A stretch of 64,000 bases of DNA, taken from positions 1-64,000 of the forward strand of contig CAIYLG010000034.1 of assembly GCA_903927025.1 (NCBI GenBank), in the 5' to 3' direction. The translations under genes and the position numbers were made by a program. Numbering within the stretch: position 1 is the stretch's first letter; each line of letters begins with the position of its first letter. The DNA comes from an uncultured Armatimonadota bacterium. GTDB lineage: Bacteria; Armatimonadota; Fimbriimonadia; Fimbriimonadales; Fimbriimonadaceae. The notes below the pieces were generated by a model. That model saw only the letters and a program-made list of their open reading frames with translations, made no database searches and was not told where the DNA came from. Positions 36,404 to 45,417 of the stretch are shown piece after piece.

Positions 36404-36488
36404 TTACAAGCTAGCAAATTTATCGCTGATTGATTAAGATGCCTGTAGAGATTCCACACCACGTGCTGGGTTGGAGTCGGGAGCAGAT

Positions 36489-37655
36489 ATGAGCGGAGTC
36501 CGAGTGCTGGTTGGGACAAAAAAAGGGGCATTCATCTGTACAGCAGATGGGGACCGAAAAAATTGGAAGATTGAGGGTCCCCATTTTGGTGGGTGGGAGA
36601 TGTATCACCTAAAGGGATCTCCGGTAGATCCCAACCGGATCTATGCCTCTCAGTCAAGCGGATGGTTCGGACAGATTGTTCAGCGATCCGACGATGGTGG
36701 CAAAACCTGGTCGCCTCCGGGCAGTGCGCCCGAGGATCTCGCGTCTGTCGATGGCTTTCCGCAGGGAGAAAGCAACAAGTTTGTCTACGAGGGCATTGCG
36801 GGCACTCATCGTTGGTATGACGGAACGCCTCATCCCTGGGAGTTCAAGCGGGTATGGCACCTAGAGCCATCTTTGACCGATCCAGACACGGTTTTTGCCG
36901 GCGTAGAAGATGCTGCGCTATTTAAAAGTACGGACGCAGGACGCACCTGGACTGAGCTGTCCGGCCTAAGAACTCACACTACCGGCGCGGATTGGCAACC
37001 AGGAGCGGGAGGAATGTGCCTTCATACGATTCTCATCGATCCGAAAGCGCCAGATCGAATGTGGGTGGCAATTTCAGCGGCAGGATGCTTCCGCACCGAC
37101 GACGGCGGCAAGACATGGAAACCAACGAACAAGGGATTGATTTCCAACTTTATGCCGAAGCCTGATGCTGAGGTCGGTCACTGCGTCCATAGAATCGCCC
37201 TGCATCATACTCGGCCCGATACGCTGTTTATGCAGAAGCACTGGGATGTGATGCGCAGCGACGATGGTGGTGATAACTGGGTTGAGGTCAGCGGGAACCT
37301 TCCTTCTGATTTTGGATTCCCAATTGACGTCCACGCCCATGAGCCGGAGACGGTCTATGTGGTGCCGATCAAGAGTGACTCTGAGCACTACGTGCCAGAG
37401 GGCAAGCTACGTGTTTACCGAAGCAAGACCGGCGGCGGCGAATGGGAGGCACTTACCAATGGGCTTCCGCAGGAGAACTGCTACGCTAATGTGCTTCGAG
37501 ATGCGATGGCGGTGGACACGCTTGATGAATGCGGGATTTATTTCGGCACCACGAGCGGCCAGGTGTATGTCTCACCAGACGGTGGCGACCATTGGCAACC
37601 GATTGGAGAGCACTTCCCATCTGTTCTGTCTGTCGAAGTGCAGACCTTGGCGTGA
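36489..37655 (+). CDS. BNR/sortilin-type beta-propeller protein (cytoplasmic)
   Basis: A 388-residue protein with no signal peptide. Asp-box repeats are [64 protein letters not shown] and [16 protein letters not shown], as in sialidase- or VPS10-like propellers. [20 protein letters not shown] and [12 protein letters not shown] are conserved-looking. The sialidase catalytic Arg triad is not obvious. GGGAG lies 5 bases before ATG 36489. Its TGA overlaps the ATG of the MoaD-like gene by one base, implying coupled translation. Confidence 0.8.
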   Translation: MSGVRVLVGTKKGAFICTADGDRKNWKIEGPHFGGWEMYHLKGSPVDPNRIYASQSSGWFGQIVQRSDDGGKTWSPPGSAPEDLASVDGFPQGESNKFVYEGIAGTHRWYDGTPHPWEFKRVWHLEPSLTDPDTVFAGVEDAALFKSTDAGRTWTELSGLRTHTTGADWQPGAGGMCLHTILIDPKAPDRMWVAISAAGCFRTDDGGKTWKPTNKGLISNFMPKPDAEVGHCVHRIALHHTRPDTLFMQKHWDVMRSDDGGDNWVEVSGNLPSDFGFPIDVHAHEPETVYVVPIKSDSEHYVPEGKLRVYRSKTGGGEWEALTNGLPQENCYANVLRDAMAVDTLDECGIYFGTTSGQVYVSPDGGDHWQPIGEHFPSVLSVEVQTLA

Positions 37656-37951
37656 TGGTTCGAGTCATCCTGCCTCATCATCTGAGGAATCTGGCCCAAC
37701 TTGGCCCAGAGATCGCCGTGAATGTCGAGAGTCCTGTTTCTGTCAGTCGAATCTTGGGAAGCATTGAACAGGCTTACCCTGTGCTTCGGGGAACGATTCG
37801 GGACCACGGCACATTGAAGAGACGTCCGTTTCTGAGGTTCTTTGCGTGCGGAGAAGACATCTCACTCGACTCTCCCGACGCGGAGCTTCCGGAGACTATT
37901 TCAAACGGGAGTGAGCCGTTTCTGGTTGTGGGCGCTATCGCTGGAGGCTAA
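37655..37951 (+). CDS. MoaD/ThiS-like ubiquitin-fold sulfur carrier
   Basis: A 98-residue beta-grasp protein that starts within the stop of the upstream gene (TGATG) and ends in ...VGAIAGG, the Gly-Gly tail needed for adenylation and thiocarboxylation in MoaD, ThiS and CysO proteins. VRVILPHHLRNLAQL at the start and FLRFFACGEDIS in the middle fit the family. The E1-like activating enzyme with a rhodanese domain is encoded convergently next to it. Role (cofactor sulfur, cysteine or protein tagging) is not determined. Confidence 0.85.
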   Translation: MVRVILPHHLRNLAQLGPEIAVNVESPVSVSRILGSIEQAYPVLRGTIRDHGTLKRRPFLRFFACGEDISLDSPDAELPETISNGSEPFLVVGAIAGG

Positions 37952-39066
37952 TGATCTTCCGCCTGCCAGGCGACGATTCCGCCGGTTAGATTCCAGACAT
38001 CGGTAAATCCTGCCTGTGAGAGGATCTCGCAGGCAGCCGCGCTCCGCTTGCCGGAGTGGCAGTGGACGATGGTCTTTGTGGCTTTGCCAAGTTCACTCAC
38101 CCGTTCTGGAAGCGTTCCAAGGGGGATGAGGATGGATCCGGGAATCCTCACCGTTTCAAACTCCTGTGGCTCTCGTACGTCGATCAGGACATGGGGAGAC
38201 TCTGTTGACTGCAGCCGCCGATACTCAGCCGGACTGATCTCGTTGAGTTGCGCCTGCGCTTTTGGGATACCGCAGAAAGCATCATAGTCAATCAATTCTT
38301 TTATGGTCGGCTTGGTTCCGCAGATCGGGCAGTCTGGATCCCGCTTGATGCGCAGCTCTCTGAACGACATCTTGAGAGCGTCGTAAAGGAGCAAACGTCC
38401 GACGAGCGAGTCTCCGATGCCCAAAATCCATTTGATCGCTTCGGTCGCCTGAATGACGCCAATAATGCCGGGCAATACGCCAAGAACGCCGCCCTCGGCG
38501 CAGCTCGGCACCATTCCCGGTGGAGGAGGCTCGGGATAGAGGCATCGATAGCACGGACCCGCATCCGTGCAGAACACGGAAGCCTGACCGTCAAACCGAA
38601 AGATGGAGCCGTACATATTCGGCTTGCCAAGCAGCACGCAGGCATCGTTCACCAGATATCTGGTGGGGAAGTTATCGGTTCCGTCGACGACGAGGTCGTA
38701 ATGGCTGATGATCTCCAGTGCGTTTGCTGATGTCAGAAAGGCATCGTGCTGCACCACCGTGACGTTTGGGTTTAAATCTCCAATGGTATCGGAGGCTGAT
38801 TCCAGCTTGGTACGGCCAACATCGGATGTGCCGTGAAGAATCTGACGCTGAAGGTTGGTTAAGTCCACAACATCGGCATCCACGATGCCGAGGGTGCCAA
38901 TGCCGCTGGCCGCAAGATACATCGCGGCGGGGGAGCCCAGTCCGCCCGCGCCAACGAGCAGGATGCGGGCGGACTTCAGGCGAAGCTGACCTTCCCGACC
39001 TACCTCGGGAAGGATCAGATGCCGGGTGTACCGGGCGGACTCCTCTTTGCTGAAATCGCCACTCAT
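37948..39066 (-). CDS. moeB: MoeB/ThiF-type E1-like adenylyltransferase with rhodanese domain
   Basis: A 372-residue two-domain protein. Residues 1 to about 260 are an E1-like adenylation domain (YTRHLILPEVGREGQ, ILLVGAGGLGSPAAMYLAAS, DVVDLTNLQRQILH, VDGTDNFPTRYLVNDAC), with zinc ligands CYRC and CPIC. Residues about 275-372 are a rhodanese domain (LIDVREPQEFETVRIPGS, active Cys in IVHCHSGKRSAA). This MoeBR architecture activates the Gly-Gly end of MoaD/ThiS-like proteins and transfers sulfur. Its stop overlaps that of the MoaD-like gene by four bases (CTAA, convergent). The symbol is family-level. Confidence 0.92.
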   Translation of the reverse strand: MSGDFSKEESARYTRHLILPEVGREGQLRLKSARILLVGAGGLGSPAAMYLAASGIGTLGIVDADVVDLTNLQRQILHGTSDVGRTKLESASDTIGDLNPNVTVVQHDAFLTSANALEIISHYDLVVDGTDNFPTRYLVNDACVLLGKPNMYGSIFRFDGQASVFCTDAGPCYRCLYPEPPPPGMVPSCAEGGVLGVLPGIIGVIQATEAIKWILGIGDSLVGRLLLYDALKMSFRELRIKRDPDCPICGTKPTIKELIDYDAFCGIPKAQAQLNEISPAEYRRLQSTESPHVLIDVREPQEFETVRIPGSILIPLGTLPERVSELGKATKTIVHCHSGKRSAAACEILSQAGFTDVWNLTGGIVAWQAEDH

Positions 39067-39093
39067 GGCGTTCAGTTTACGAGGAATTCCGCG

Positions 39094-42069
39094 CTATGGT
39101 AGTCCGCGAACGATGACGAGATTCTGAGTGACGTTATATCCGTAAATATAGAACGCCACTGTGTGGTTGCCGCAGGCAATAAAGCTGTTGCATCCGCCAG
39201 GAATACTGCCAGTGTCAAACCAGGGATATTCGGTAAGGGTCGTGAGATCAAACGAGAGAATTCTCTTGTTGTGACCGGAATCCCAAGAGACATAGTAGAT
39301 TCGATTGTCGGGGGCATTAACTCCCACTTCCCGGTCAACAAGGAAGTCGGTAAGCGGAAGTGAGCTCTGAACGATCTGATTGATCGGGTCGACAATCGAA
39401 GGGCTGGCCGTGTAGATCAGGTTGTTGTACCAAACGCCACCACGGACGCTGATCCCGTATTGATGAACCCAATTGACCAGCGTCGGAGTCACGGTGCTGA
39501 CGAAGAGGCTGTCGCCTCCGCCACCATTGGTGTAGCCATCTCCATAAAGGATCGAGCCATCGCCATTGAAGATGCCGGCAATGCCGGTCGGGACCGTGTT
39601 GGGCCGTGCAATAGCGCTCACAGATGTTGCGACATCGTAAATGTTGGTGTTCACGCCTCCGTTAGGATTGCCAGAGATCATGAAGCTCTGTGGAGAGCCA
39701 GGAACAGTTTCGAGGTCGTACACGCCACCAAAGTGAATCGGATACGTGCCGTCCACGAGTCCAGTCTGAAGGTTTACCCTTCGAACGCTGCCGTCGGCAG
39801 GGCTGTCTGTGTAGGCATATTTGCCATCGCTGGTTACGCGGACCTTTCCAAGCTGAACCCCCACGCTATAAGACTTTTCAATCGCTCCCGTACCCGGATC
39901 AATGCGCAGGATACAGTTGCCGTATTGGGTGTTATCGTTTTGCTCCGCGGCAAAGATCTTGCCAGATACGGAGTCGAAGGTGATGTCGTTGATCTGTAGA
40001 TTCAGGATTTGAACCAGCTGGATCGTGACTGTCAGCTTCGCCGTCGCTAAGCCACCACTTGGATCGCTTGCAGTAATCGTTGCGGTGGTTGCCGCTCCTA
40101 CCGCGTTTCCAGTGATGGTGAACTTGGCCGAAGTGGCACCAGCGGCAACGGTGACCGTCTGCGGAACAGTTGCCGCTGCGGAATTGCTGATGAGGCTGAC
40201 GATGAATCCGCCAGTTGGGGCGGCCGCGTTCAGGGTCACGGTTCCGGAGGAAGTTGAGCCAGCCTGAATCGAAGTTGGATTCAGCGACAGGGAGACAACT
40301 CCGATCGGAGTCACCGTTAGCTGGGCCGAGACGCTCTTGCCGAGGGTCGCGGTCAGAGTGACATTCTGGGGTGAAGTTACCGCCGAGGTACCAATGGTAA
40401 ACGTTGCGGTGGTTGCTCCGCCTGCAACGGTCACTGAAGCTGGGATTGAGACGTTATTTGAACTGCTGGAGAGCACAACCGCGATGCCTGTAGCAGGAGC
40501 GGCAGTGTTGATCGTCACGGTTCCCGTTGCGGATGCAGTTCCAATCACTGAAGTAGGCTGCACTGTGAGCTGAGTCACCTGAGGAGCCTGGATGGTGATT
40601 TGGGCCGTGGTGCTAATGTTGTTGAAGCTGGCCGCAATCGTCGCATTCAGCGTTGTTGGACCCGAGAAAGTCTGGAGGGTAAACGTACCCGTGGTGGTTC
40701 CGGCAGGAACGGTAACGGTTGCGGGCACAGAAACCTGAGCCGATGTCGTTCCGAGTTGGATTGTCAGACCCGCGGAAGGCGCGGGTGAACTGATGGTCAC
40801 AGTTCCAGCAGCACTCGCACCACCAAGAACTGTTGTTGGAGAAAGGGTAAGCGCTGTGAGCTTCGGCGGATCAATCGTTAGCGTCGCAACCGCTGAAGAG
40901 CCGCTGAACTTCGCAGATATCGTGGCAGGATTTGCCGTGGCAACTGGCACGGTTGAAATGGCGAAGTTTGCGGTTGTGTTTCCAGTCGGGACCGTGACGG
41001 TGTTTGGAAAGCTCAACCCAAATGCGGTCGAGCTGAGGCTCACGATGGCTCCGTTTCCGGAGGCTGGCGCATTTAGCGTTACCGTGCCGGTACTTGAGGC
41101 GCCTCCCACGATTTCACCGGGGTTAACGGCGAGATTGCTTACGGCGAGGGGAATCACGGTGAGAACCTGAGAGCTGGAAACCGACCCCATCTTTGCTGTG
41201 ATCTTTGATGTTGTGCTCGTGGTTACTGGGCTTGTGCCAACGGTGAAGGTGACAGTCGAGGCACCCGCTGGCACAGTGACAGAACTGGGAACGGTGGCAA
41301 CTTTTGCGCTGCTGGTCAGAGTGACCTTGTCGCCGCCCTTGGGTGCGAGACCGGTCAGCGACACGGTGCCGATGCTGGTTCCGCCACCTCCAACTTGAGT
41401 TGGCGATAGGGTAAGCCCCGCCAGGGCCGAAGGCTTAATCGTCAAGCTTCCGCTAACAGAGCCGCCAGAGGCTTTGGCAGTGACGCGGGCTGTGGTTGAG
41501 ACGGTCACCGCAGTCGTCGTGCATGATGCTGTACCTGAAACCGCTCCTGCTGGAACGGTGATGGAGCTTGGACCACCCCATGCGGGGCTTGAGGACGTCA
41601 AGCTCGCAGTGATGCCGCCGTTGGGGGCAGGAGACCCGAGGGCCAACGTGAGGGTGGATGCGCCACCTCCAGTCACGGTGGATGGAGAGAAAGAAAGCGA
41701 ACCGAGCTTAGCGGCAGTAATTGTCAGTGTTGCCTTAGCCGTGCTTGATCCAAGCGATCCCTTGATAGACGCTGATGTGGTTGCAGTGACGGGCGAGGTG
41801 GAGATCGAAAAGGTCGCGGTTGTTTTGCCGCTTGGCACTGTTACACTGCCTGGCACGCTTGCCGCGGTAGAAGCTGACGTAAGCGAAACAGAAATTCCTT
41901 CCGTGCCAGCTTTAGCGGAGATCGTGACGGTTCCGGTGCTTGTCTTCCCACCCGCTACGGATGCTGGTGAAACTGAGACGCTGCGGAGGGTTTGCGCGCT
42001 TGCGGAGCCGAAAACTGCTGCGATAAGGCAGGTCACCGAAATGAAGTGGCGAAAGGCTGGCAATTTCAT
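39094..42069 (-). CDS. Secreted protein: seven Ig-like repeats and a C-terminal beta-propeller
   Basis: A 991-residue protein. Signal peptide to about residue 26 (ISVTCLIAAVFGSASAQ). Then seven Ig-like repeats (LRSVSVSPASVAGGKTSTGT to AKLTVTIQ, residues about 27-690) of the same type as in the propeller protein at 23 kb and the sedolisin. Last, a YVTN-like propeller of about 280 residues (FDSVSGKIFAAEQND, LGKVRVTSDGKYAYTDSPAD, YYVSWDSGHNKRILSFDL). The domain order is reversed relative to the 23-kb protein, and the special three-domain C-terminus is absent. It is probably a cell-surface binding protein; no catalytic motif is seen. Confidence 0.85.
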   Translation of the reverse strand: MKLPAFRHFISVTCLIAAVFGSASAQTLRSVSVSPASVAGGKTSTGTVTISAKAGTEGISVSLTSASTAASVPGSVTVPSGKTTATFSISTSPVTATTSASIKGSLGSSTAKATLTITAAKLGSLSFSPSTVTGGGASTLTLALGSPAPNGGITASLTSSSPAWGGPSSITVPAGAVSGTASCTTTAVTVSTTARVTAKASGGSVSGSLTIKPSALAGLTLSPTQVGGGGTSIGTVSLTGLAPKGGDKVTLTSSAKVATVPSSVTVPAGASTVTFTVGTSPVTTSTTSKITAKMGSVSSSQVLTVIPLAVSNLAVNPGEIVGGASSTGTVTLNAPASGNGAIVSLSSTAFGLSFPNTVTVPTGNTTANFAISTVPVATANPATISAKFSGSSAVATLTIDPPKLTALTLSPTTVLGGASAAGTVTISSPAPSAGLTIQLGTTSAQVSVPATVTVPAGTTTGTFTLQTFSGPTTLNATIAASFNNISTTAQITIQAPQVTQLTVQPTSVIGTASATGTVTINTAAPATGIAVVLSSSSNNVSIPASVTVAGGATTATFTIGTSAVTSPQNVTLTATLGKSVSAQLTVTPIGVVSLSLNPTSIQAGSTSSGTVTLNAAAPTGGFIVSLISNSAAATVPQTVTVAAGATSAKFTITGNAVGAATTATITASDPSGGLATAKLTVTIQLVQILNLQINDITFDSVSGKIFAAEQNDNTQYGNCILRIDPGTGAIEKSYSVGVQLGKVRVTSDGKYAYTDSPADGSVRRVNLQTGLVDGTYPIHFGGVYDLETVPGSPQSFMISGNPNGGVNTNIYDVATSVSAIARPNTVPTGIAGIFNGDGSILYGDGYTNGGGGDSLFVSTVTPTLVNWVHQYGISVRGGVWYNNLIYTASPSIVDPINQIVQSSLPLTDFLVDREVGVNAPDNRIYYVSWDSGHNKRILSFDLTTLTEYPWFDTGSIPGGCNSFIACGNHTVAFYIYGYNVTQNLVIVRGLP

Positions 42070-42214
42070 GGGTAGCTCGCTAAGGCGCTATAGGGCCCTA
42101 TACTCCGTCATCCTAGCACCTTCTCCTGTGAGGGCAAAGTGCGTCGGTGGAATCCTATAAAAGTCTATTGAGTATTCAGCAATTGCGTCTGTTTGTGGAG
42201 TGGTTCCAAATAGA

Positions 42215-43039
42215 ATGGAGGCGTTGATTGCCTTAGCCTTTCTTGTAGTCACCGCGGGGACCGTCCCCGTGATCTGCTATCACGAATTTGGGGGGCCTCC
42301 AGAATTCAGCGGGGGGCCTCAATTCGACGTCCACGGCCTCAATATTCCCATTTCTGCCTTTCGGCAACAACTGGAGGTAATGGAAAAGCAAGGCTACTAT
42401 CCCGTCAATATGCGGGATCTCATTCGAGGAAAGCTTTCCATCCCTAAGGGCCGCAGGCCGATTGTGCTCACGTTTGACGATGGGCGTCCCACTCAGTTTC
42501 GATACCTCGAGAACGGGAGTATCGATCCGAACTGTGCGGTAGGTGTGATGGTCGATTTTCATCATCATCATCCGGACTGGCCAACGCGCGGGACATTCTA
42601 TATCATTGCCGGCTCGGATGAGAACGGCGTACCGTTCGACCAGGAAGACTTGGAACGACAAAAACTGAAGCAGCTCTTAGATTGGGGCTTTGAGCTTGGC
42701 AACCACACCCTCACCCATCCAAGTTTTAAGAAGCTGACCCGGCGACAGCTTCTGCACGAGATTTCAGGTGGAGATGCCTACTTGAAGCGACTTTTCCCAA
42801 GTCTCAAAGTGGACACCCTTGCGTTGCCCTACGGCGACCTTCCCGAGAATCTGAATGATCGTAACGTCCTAGTGAAAGGCAGATCGGTCGGCCATGCCTA
42901 CCAAAACATCGGCGTTCTCTTGGTAGGTGGCGGTCTAAGCCACCTACCAGGCGAAAAAGGATTTGACCCATTTCGAATCCCCAGAGTGCTGCCGATTCCT
43001 GGGGCGGTCGAGAAGCTACTCACCAGTGCTGGACCCTAA
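42215..43039 (+). CDS. Polysaccharide deacetylase family protein (NodB-like), exported
   Basis: About 274 residues with an N-terminal hydrophobic signal (LIALAFLVVTAGTVP). NodB-type motifs: VICYHEFGG, IVLTFDDGRPTQFRY (catalytic Asp pair region), GTFYIIAGSD, and ELGNHTLTHPSFKKL with the metal His pair. Members remove N- or O-acetyl groups from chitin, peptidoglycan or xylan; the substrate is unknown here. ATG 42215 was chosen; GTG 42200 is in frame. Its stop overlaps the stop of the convergent beta-helix gene by four bases. Confidence 0.85.
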   Translation: MEALIALAFLVVTAGTVPVICYHEFGGPPEFSGGPQFDVHGLNIPISAFRQQLEVMEKQGYYPVNMRDLIRGKLSIPKGRRPIVLTFDDGRPTQFRYLENGSIDPNCAVGVMVDFHHHHPDWPTRGTFYIIAGSDENGVPFDQEDLERQKLKQLLDWGFELGNHTLTHPSFKKLTRRQLLHEISGGDAYLKRLFPSLKVDTLALPYGDLPENLNDRNVLVKGRSVGHAYQNIGVLLVGGGLSHLPGEKGFDPFRIPRVLPIPGAVEKLLTSAGP

Positions 43040-44952
43040 AGCTTCTTTCTGAACCCATCCAAGTGCAAGCCAGATGCACGCTTCAACATTGCAATGTGAT
43101 TTCCCTCTCGCGGTGACATTGCGGGCAGTGCGCTGTTCTCCACGATCTTGGATGTCGTCTCGAACGGCTTCTCCATCCGCTCCGTCACTTTGCCTGAGTG
43201 AATCAGCACATTTCCTTGAAGGATATTTCCAGCAGGTGCCATCGGATTCTCAGTGAGGATGTTGACGAGGCCGGGGTAGCTTTTGGCCCACACCTCTGAC
43301 TGATAGGGCATCGCGTTGAGACGCTCCATCATTGTTGGTCGGGAGGTAGCGGCCCAGCCGAGGCCACGGGCGTCGCAGTCGAAGGCAAGGTCGCAATCGA
43401 TGAGGACATTGTCCTTGAGCTCGTTGTCTCGTCCGCCTCCGATGAGGAAGCCCCAGTGACATCGTTCGATGAGGTTTCCGATCATTTGGATGCCAGATCC
43501 GAGGTCGTCCACGTAGATGGCTGGCTCCCACTTGCGCTGGCCGACATTGTCCTCGAACCAGTTGCCCTGAATCACAGTCCCACGGGCTGTCCAGTCGCGT
43601 CCGGTGTAGACCACGCCACCATCGCCCGTCAGCGTGATGGTTCTGGCAAAGTGGTTGAACTCAATATGATGGTTGTTGCCACCATAAATGATTGCCGAGT
43701 GTGGTGCATCGTGGATGTAGCAGTGGGTAACGCGGTTTCCCACCCCATCCAACATGACCGCGGGGCGATACGTTTGTGAACGCCGCTCAAAGTTCCAGAT
43801 GTCGCAGTTGTCCACATAGTTGTTTCCGGCAACGAGGGTTGCCCGATCACCTCCCGAAAGTCGAACACCGCCTTCACCTGTTGCCGTAATGTCGCACGAT
43901 TGGAGCCCACAATCGTGACTCTGCGTAATGCTTGCTGCCATCGCTCCGAGGTTCTCAAATCGGCAGGCCGCGAACTGGACATGATCTCCTTTGACTATGC
44001 TGGCGGCAGTTCCTCGGCTGTATGCGAAGGTAAGTCCTTGAACTTTGATGTTGGAGCCACCATTGATCGTGATGAGCGGTTGACTCAGCGTCGACATTGT
44101 AATGGGCCCTGGCTTTGCACCCGGAATGAAGTAAAGCTTTCGATTTGTGCGGTCGATGTAGTATTCGCCGGGTGCATCGAGCTCTTCAATCAGGTTTTCG
44201 GCGAAGAACGGAGTGCCGGCGTCGACGCCATAAACGGCGGGAGATTCCAAGGTAATGGCCCCTGAGCTGGCATCCACACCGTGAACTCGAATGCTTTCAT
44301 CGGCCCAGTCGAATTTCCAATAGCCGTACATCCAGGCATCCTCTGCGCTGCCCCATCCTTTGGCCCGATCTCCGATGCTGAATATGGGCCTTCGCGCAGG
44401 CTTGTCATGATCGTGTTCGCCATTTCCAGGTTCGTCGACTTTCCCCACCTTAGCAAATCCGGTGTTGGGCCAGCGCGCCAGCGTCATCACGCTGTGCCCC
44501 TCGTAAAGTTCGTTTGGTGCCGGACTGGCACCATGCGGAAATCCGCGCGCTTGGATGGGATCTAGTTTCTGGATGCCAAGGGCTCCCAGGTCGACTTCCA
44601 TCACTCCACTTCGAGCTGACGAATCAATAATTCGGTTGAGAATGGACGCGTCCGTGCAGGGGTGAATGGCGGTTGAGGGAATCGATAACCCCCCCGAGAC
44701 CATGGCGTGCTGTCCAGACTCCACGCGAATGGTGAGGCCGCTATCCCGATTGTCCAATTCAAGCGATTGGCTGAGGTTGTAAGTGCCACCCTTGACCACG
44801 ATGGTGTGAACCCCGAGCCCTCTGGCCGCGTCTTTAGCCGCCGCCAACGAGGCAAATGGTGCCTTTGCACTTCCAGGGAATAAGTCGGAACCAGCCGGAC
44901 TCACGTAAAGGGTGTTGGGTGCAAAGAGAAGGCAAATCACCGTTGACAGCAT
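43036..44952 (-). CDS. Secreted right-handed parallel beta-helix protein
   Basis: A 638-residue protein with a short signal (MLSTVICLLFAPN) leading to LYVSPAGSDLFPGSAKAPFA and AAKDAARGLGVHTIVVKGGT, the usual opening of pectate-lyase-like beta-helix proteins. The centre has coil repeats (NIKVQGLTFAYSRGTAASIV, CDITATGEGGVRLSGGD, HHIEFNHFARTITLTGDGG). A beta-sandwich insertion lies at about 180-290. It could be a polysaccharide lyase or an alpha-galactosidase-type hydrolase (GH110/GH120-like); no catalytic residues can be named safely. Confidence 0.8.
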   Translation of the reverse strand: MLSTVICLLFAPNTLYVSPAGSDLFPGSAKAPFASLAAAKDAARGLGVHTIVVKGGTYNLSQSLELDNRDSGLTIRVESGQHAMVSGGLSIPSTAIHPCTDASILNRIIDSSARSGVMEVDLGALGIQKLDPIQARGFPHGASPAPNELYEGHSVMTLARWPNTGFAKVGKVDEPGNGEHDHDKPARRPIFSIGDRAKGWGSAEDAWMYGYWKFDWADESIRVHGVDASSGAITLESPAVYGVDAGTPFFAENLIEELDAPGEYYIDRTNRKLYFIPGAKPGPITMSTLSQPLITINGGSNIKVQGLTFAYSRGTAASIVKGDHVQFAACRFENLGAMAASITQSHDCGLQSCDITATGEGGVRLSGGDRATLVAGNNYVDNCDIWNFERRSQTYRPAVMLDGVGNRVTHCYIHDAPHSAIIYGGNNHHIEFNHFARTITLTGDGGVVYTGRDWTARGTVIQGNWFEDNVGQRKWEPAIYVDDLGSGIQMIGNLIERCHWGFLIGGGRDNELKDNVLIDCDLAFDCDARGLGWAATSRPTMMERLNAMPYQSEVWAKSYPGLVNILTENPMAPAGNILQGNVLIHSGKVTERMEKPFETTSKIVENSALPAMSPREGNHIAMLKRASGLHLDGFRKKL

Positions 44953-44988
44953 GAGTGGACGTTACCCGTCTCCTGCGCCTGCCGCCAC

Positions 44989-45417
44989 CTACTGAATGTG
45001 CGGGCCCAAGTTGTGGAGTTCCTCCACCTCACAGATCTTGAAGACCTCCTGGCAGGTAAACGGTTTCACTAAGACCTTGTCGAAGCCAGCTTGGACTAAT
45101 CCAGAAGCCTCCGACTTGGATGAGCCGGCGCTCACCGCGACAATAACGTTATGTTTCTCCTCAGACCTTCGTATCTCAAGCATCGCCGACCTCCCATCAA
45201 GGGTTGGCATGTTCAAGTCCATGAAGATGAGGTCGTACTGCTTGTTGAGAGCATAAACCACTGCCGTGCATCCACTGTGGGCGGTGTCTGCTACCCAGTT
45301 CCGCAGACAGAGCATCTCTGACAGGATTTCCAGATTGATGGGGTCGTCATCGACGACAAGTGCGGCAAGGACCGGACTTGATACCATGCGCGTCCTCGGG
45401 TGAGAACCATCGTTCAT
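44989..45417 (-). CDS. Single-domain response regulator
   Basis: A 142-residue receiver domain without output. The acidic pocket is in VVDDDPINLEI (residues 22-24), Asp67 in LIFMDLNMPTLDG is the phosphoacceptor, Ser96 in VAVSAGSS is the switch residue and Lys118 is in VLVKPFT. The ATG overlaps the stop of the LuxR/HisKA-like gene (ATGA), so the two are translationally coupled and likely partners. Confidence 0.92.
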   Translation of the reverse strand: MNDGSHPRTRMVSSPVLAALVVDDDPINLEILSEMLCLRNWVADTAHSGCTAVVYALNKQYDLIFMDLNMPTLDGRSAMLEIRRSEEKHNVIVAVSAGSSKSEASGLVQAGFDKVLVKPFTCQEVFKICEVEELHNLGPHIQ

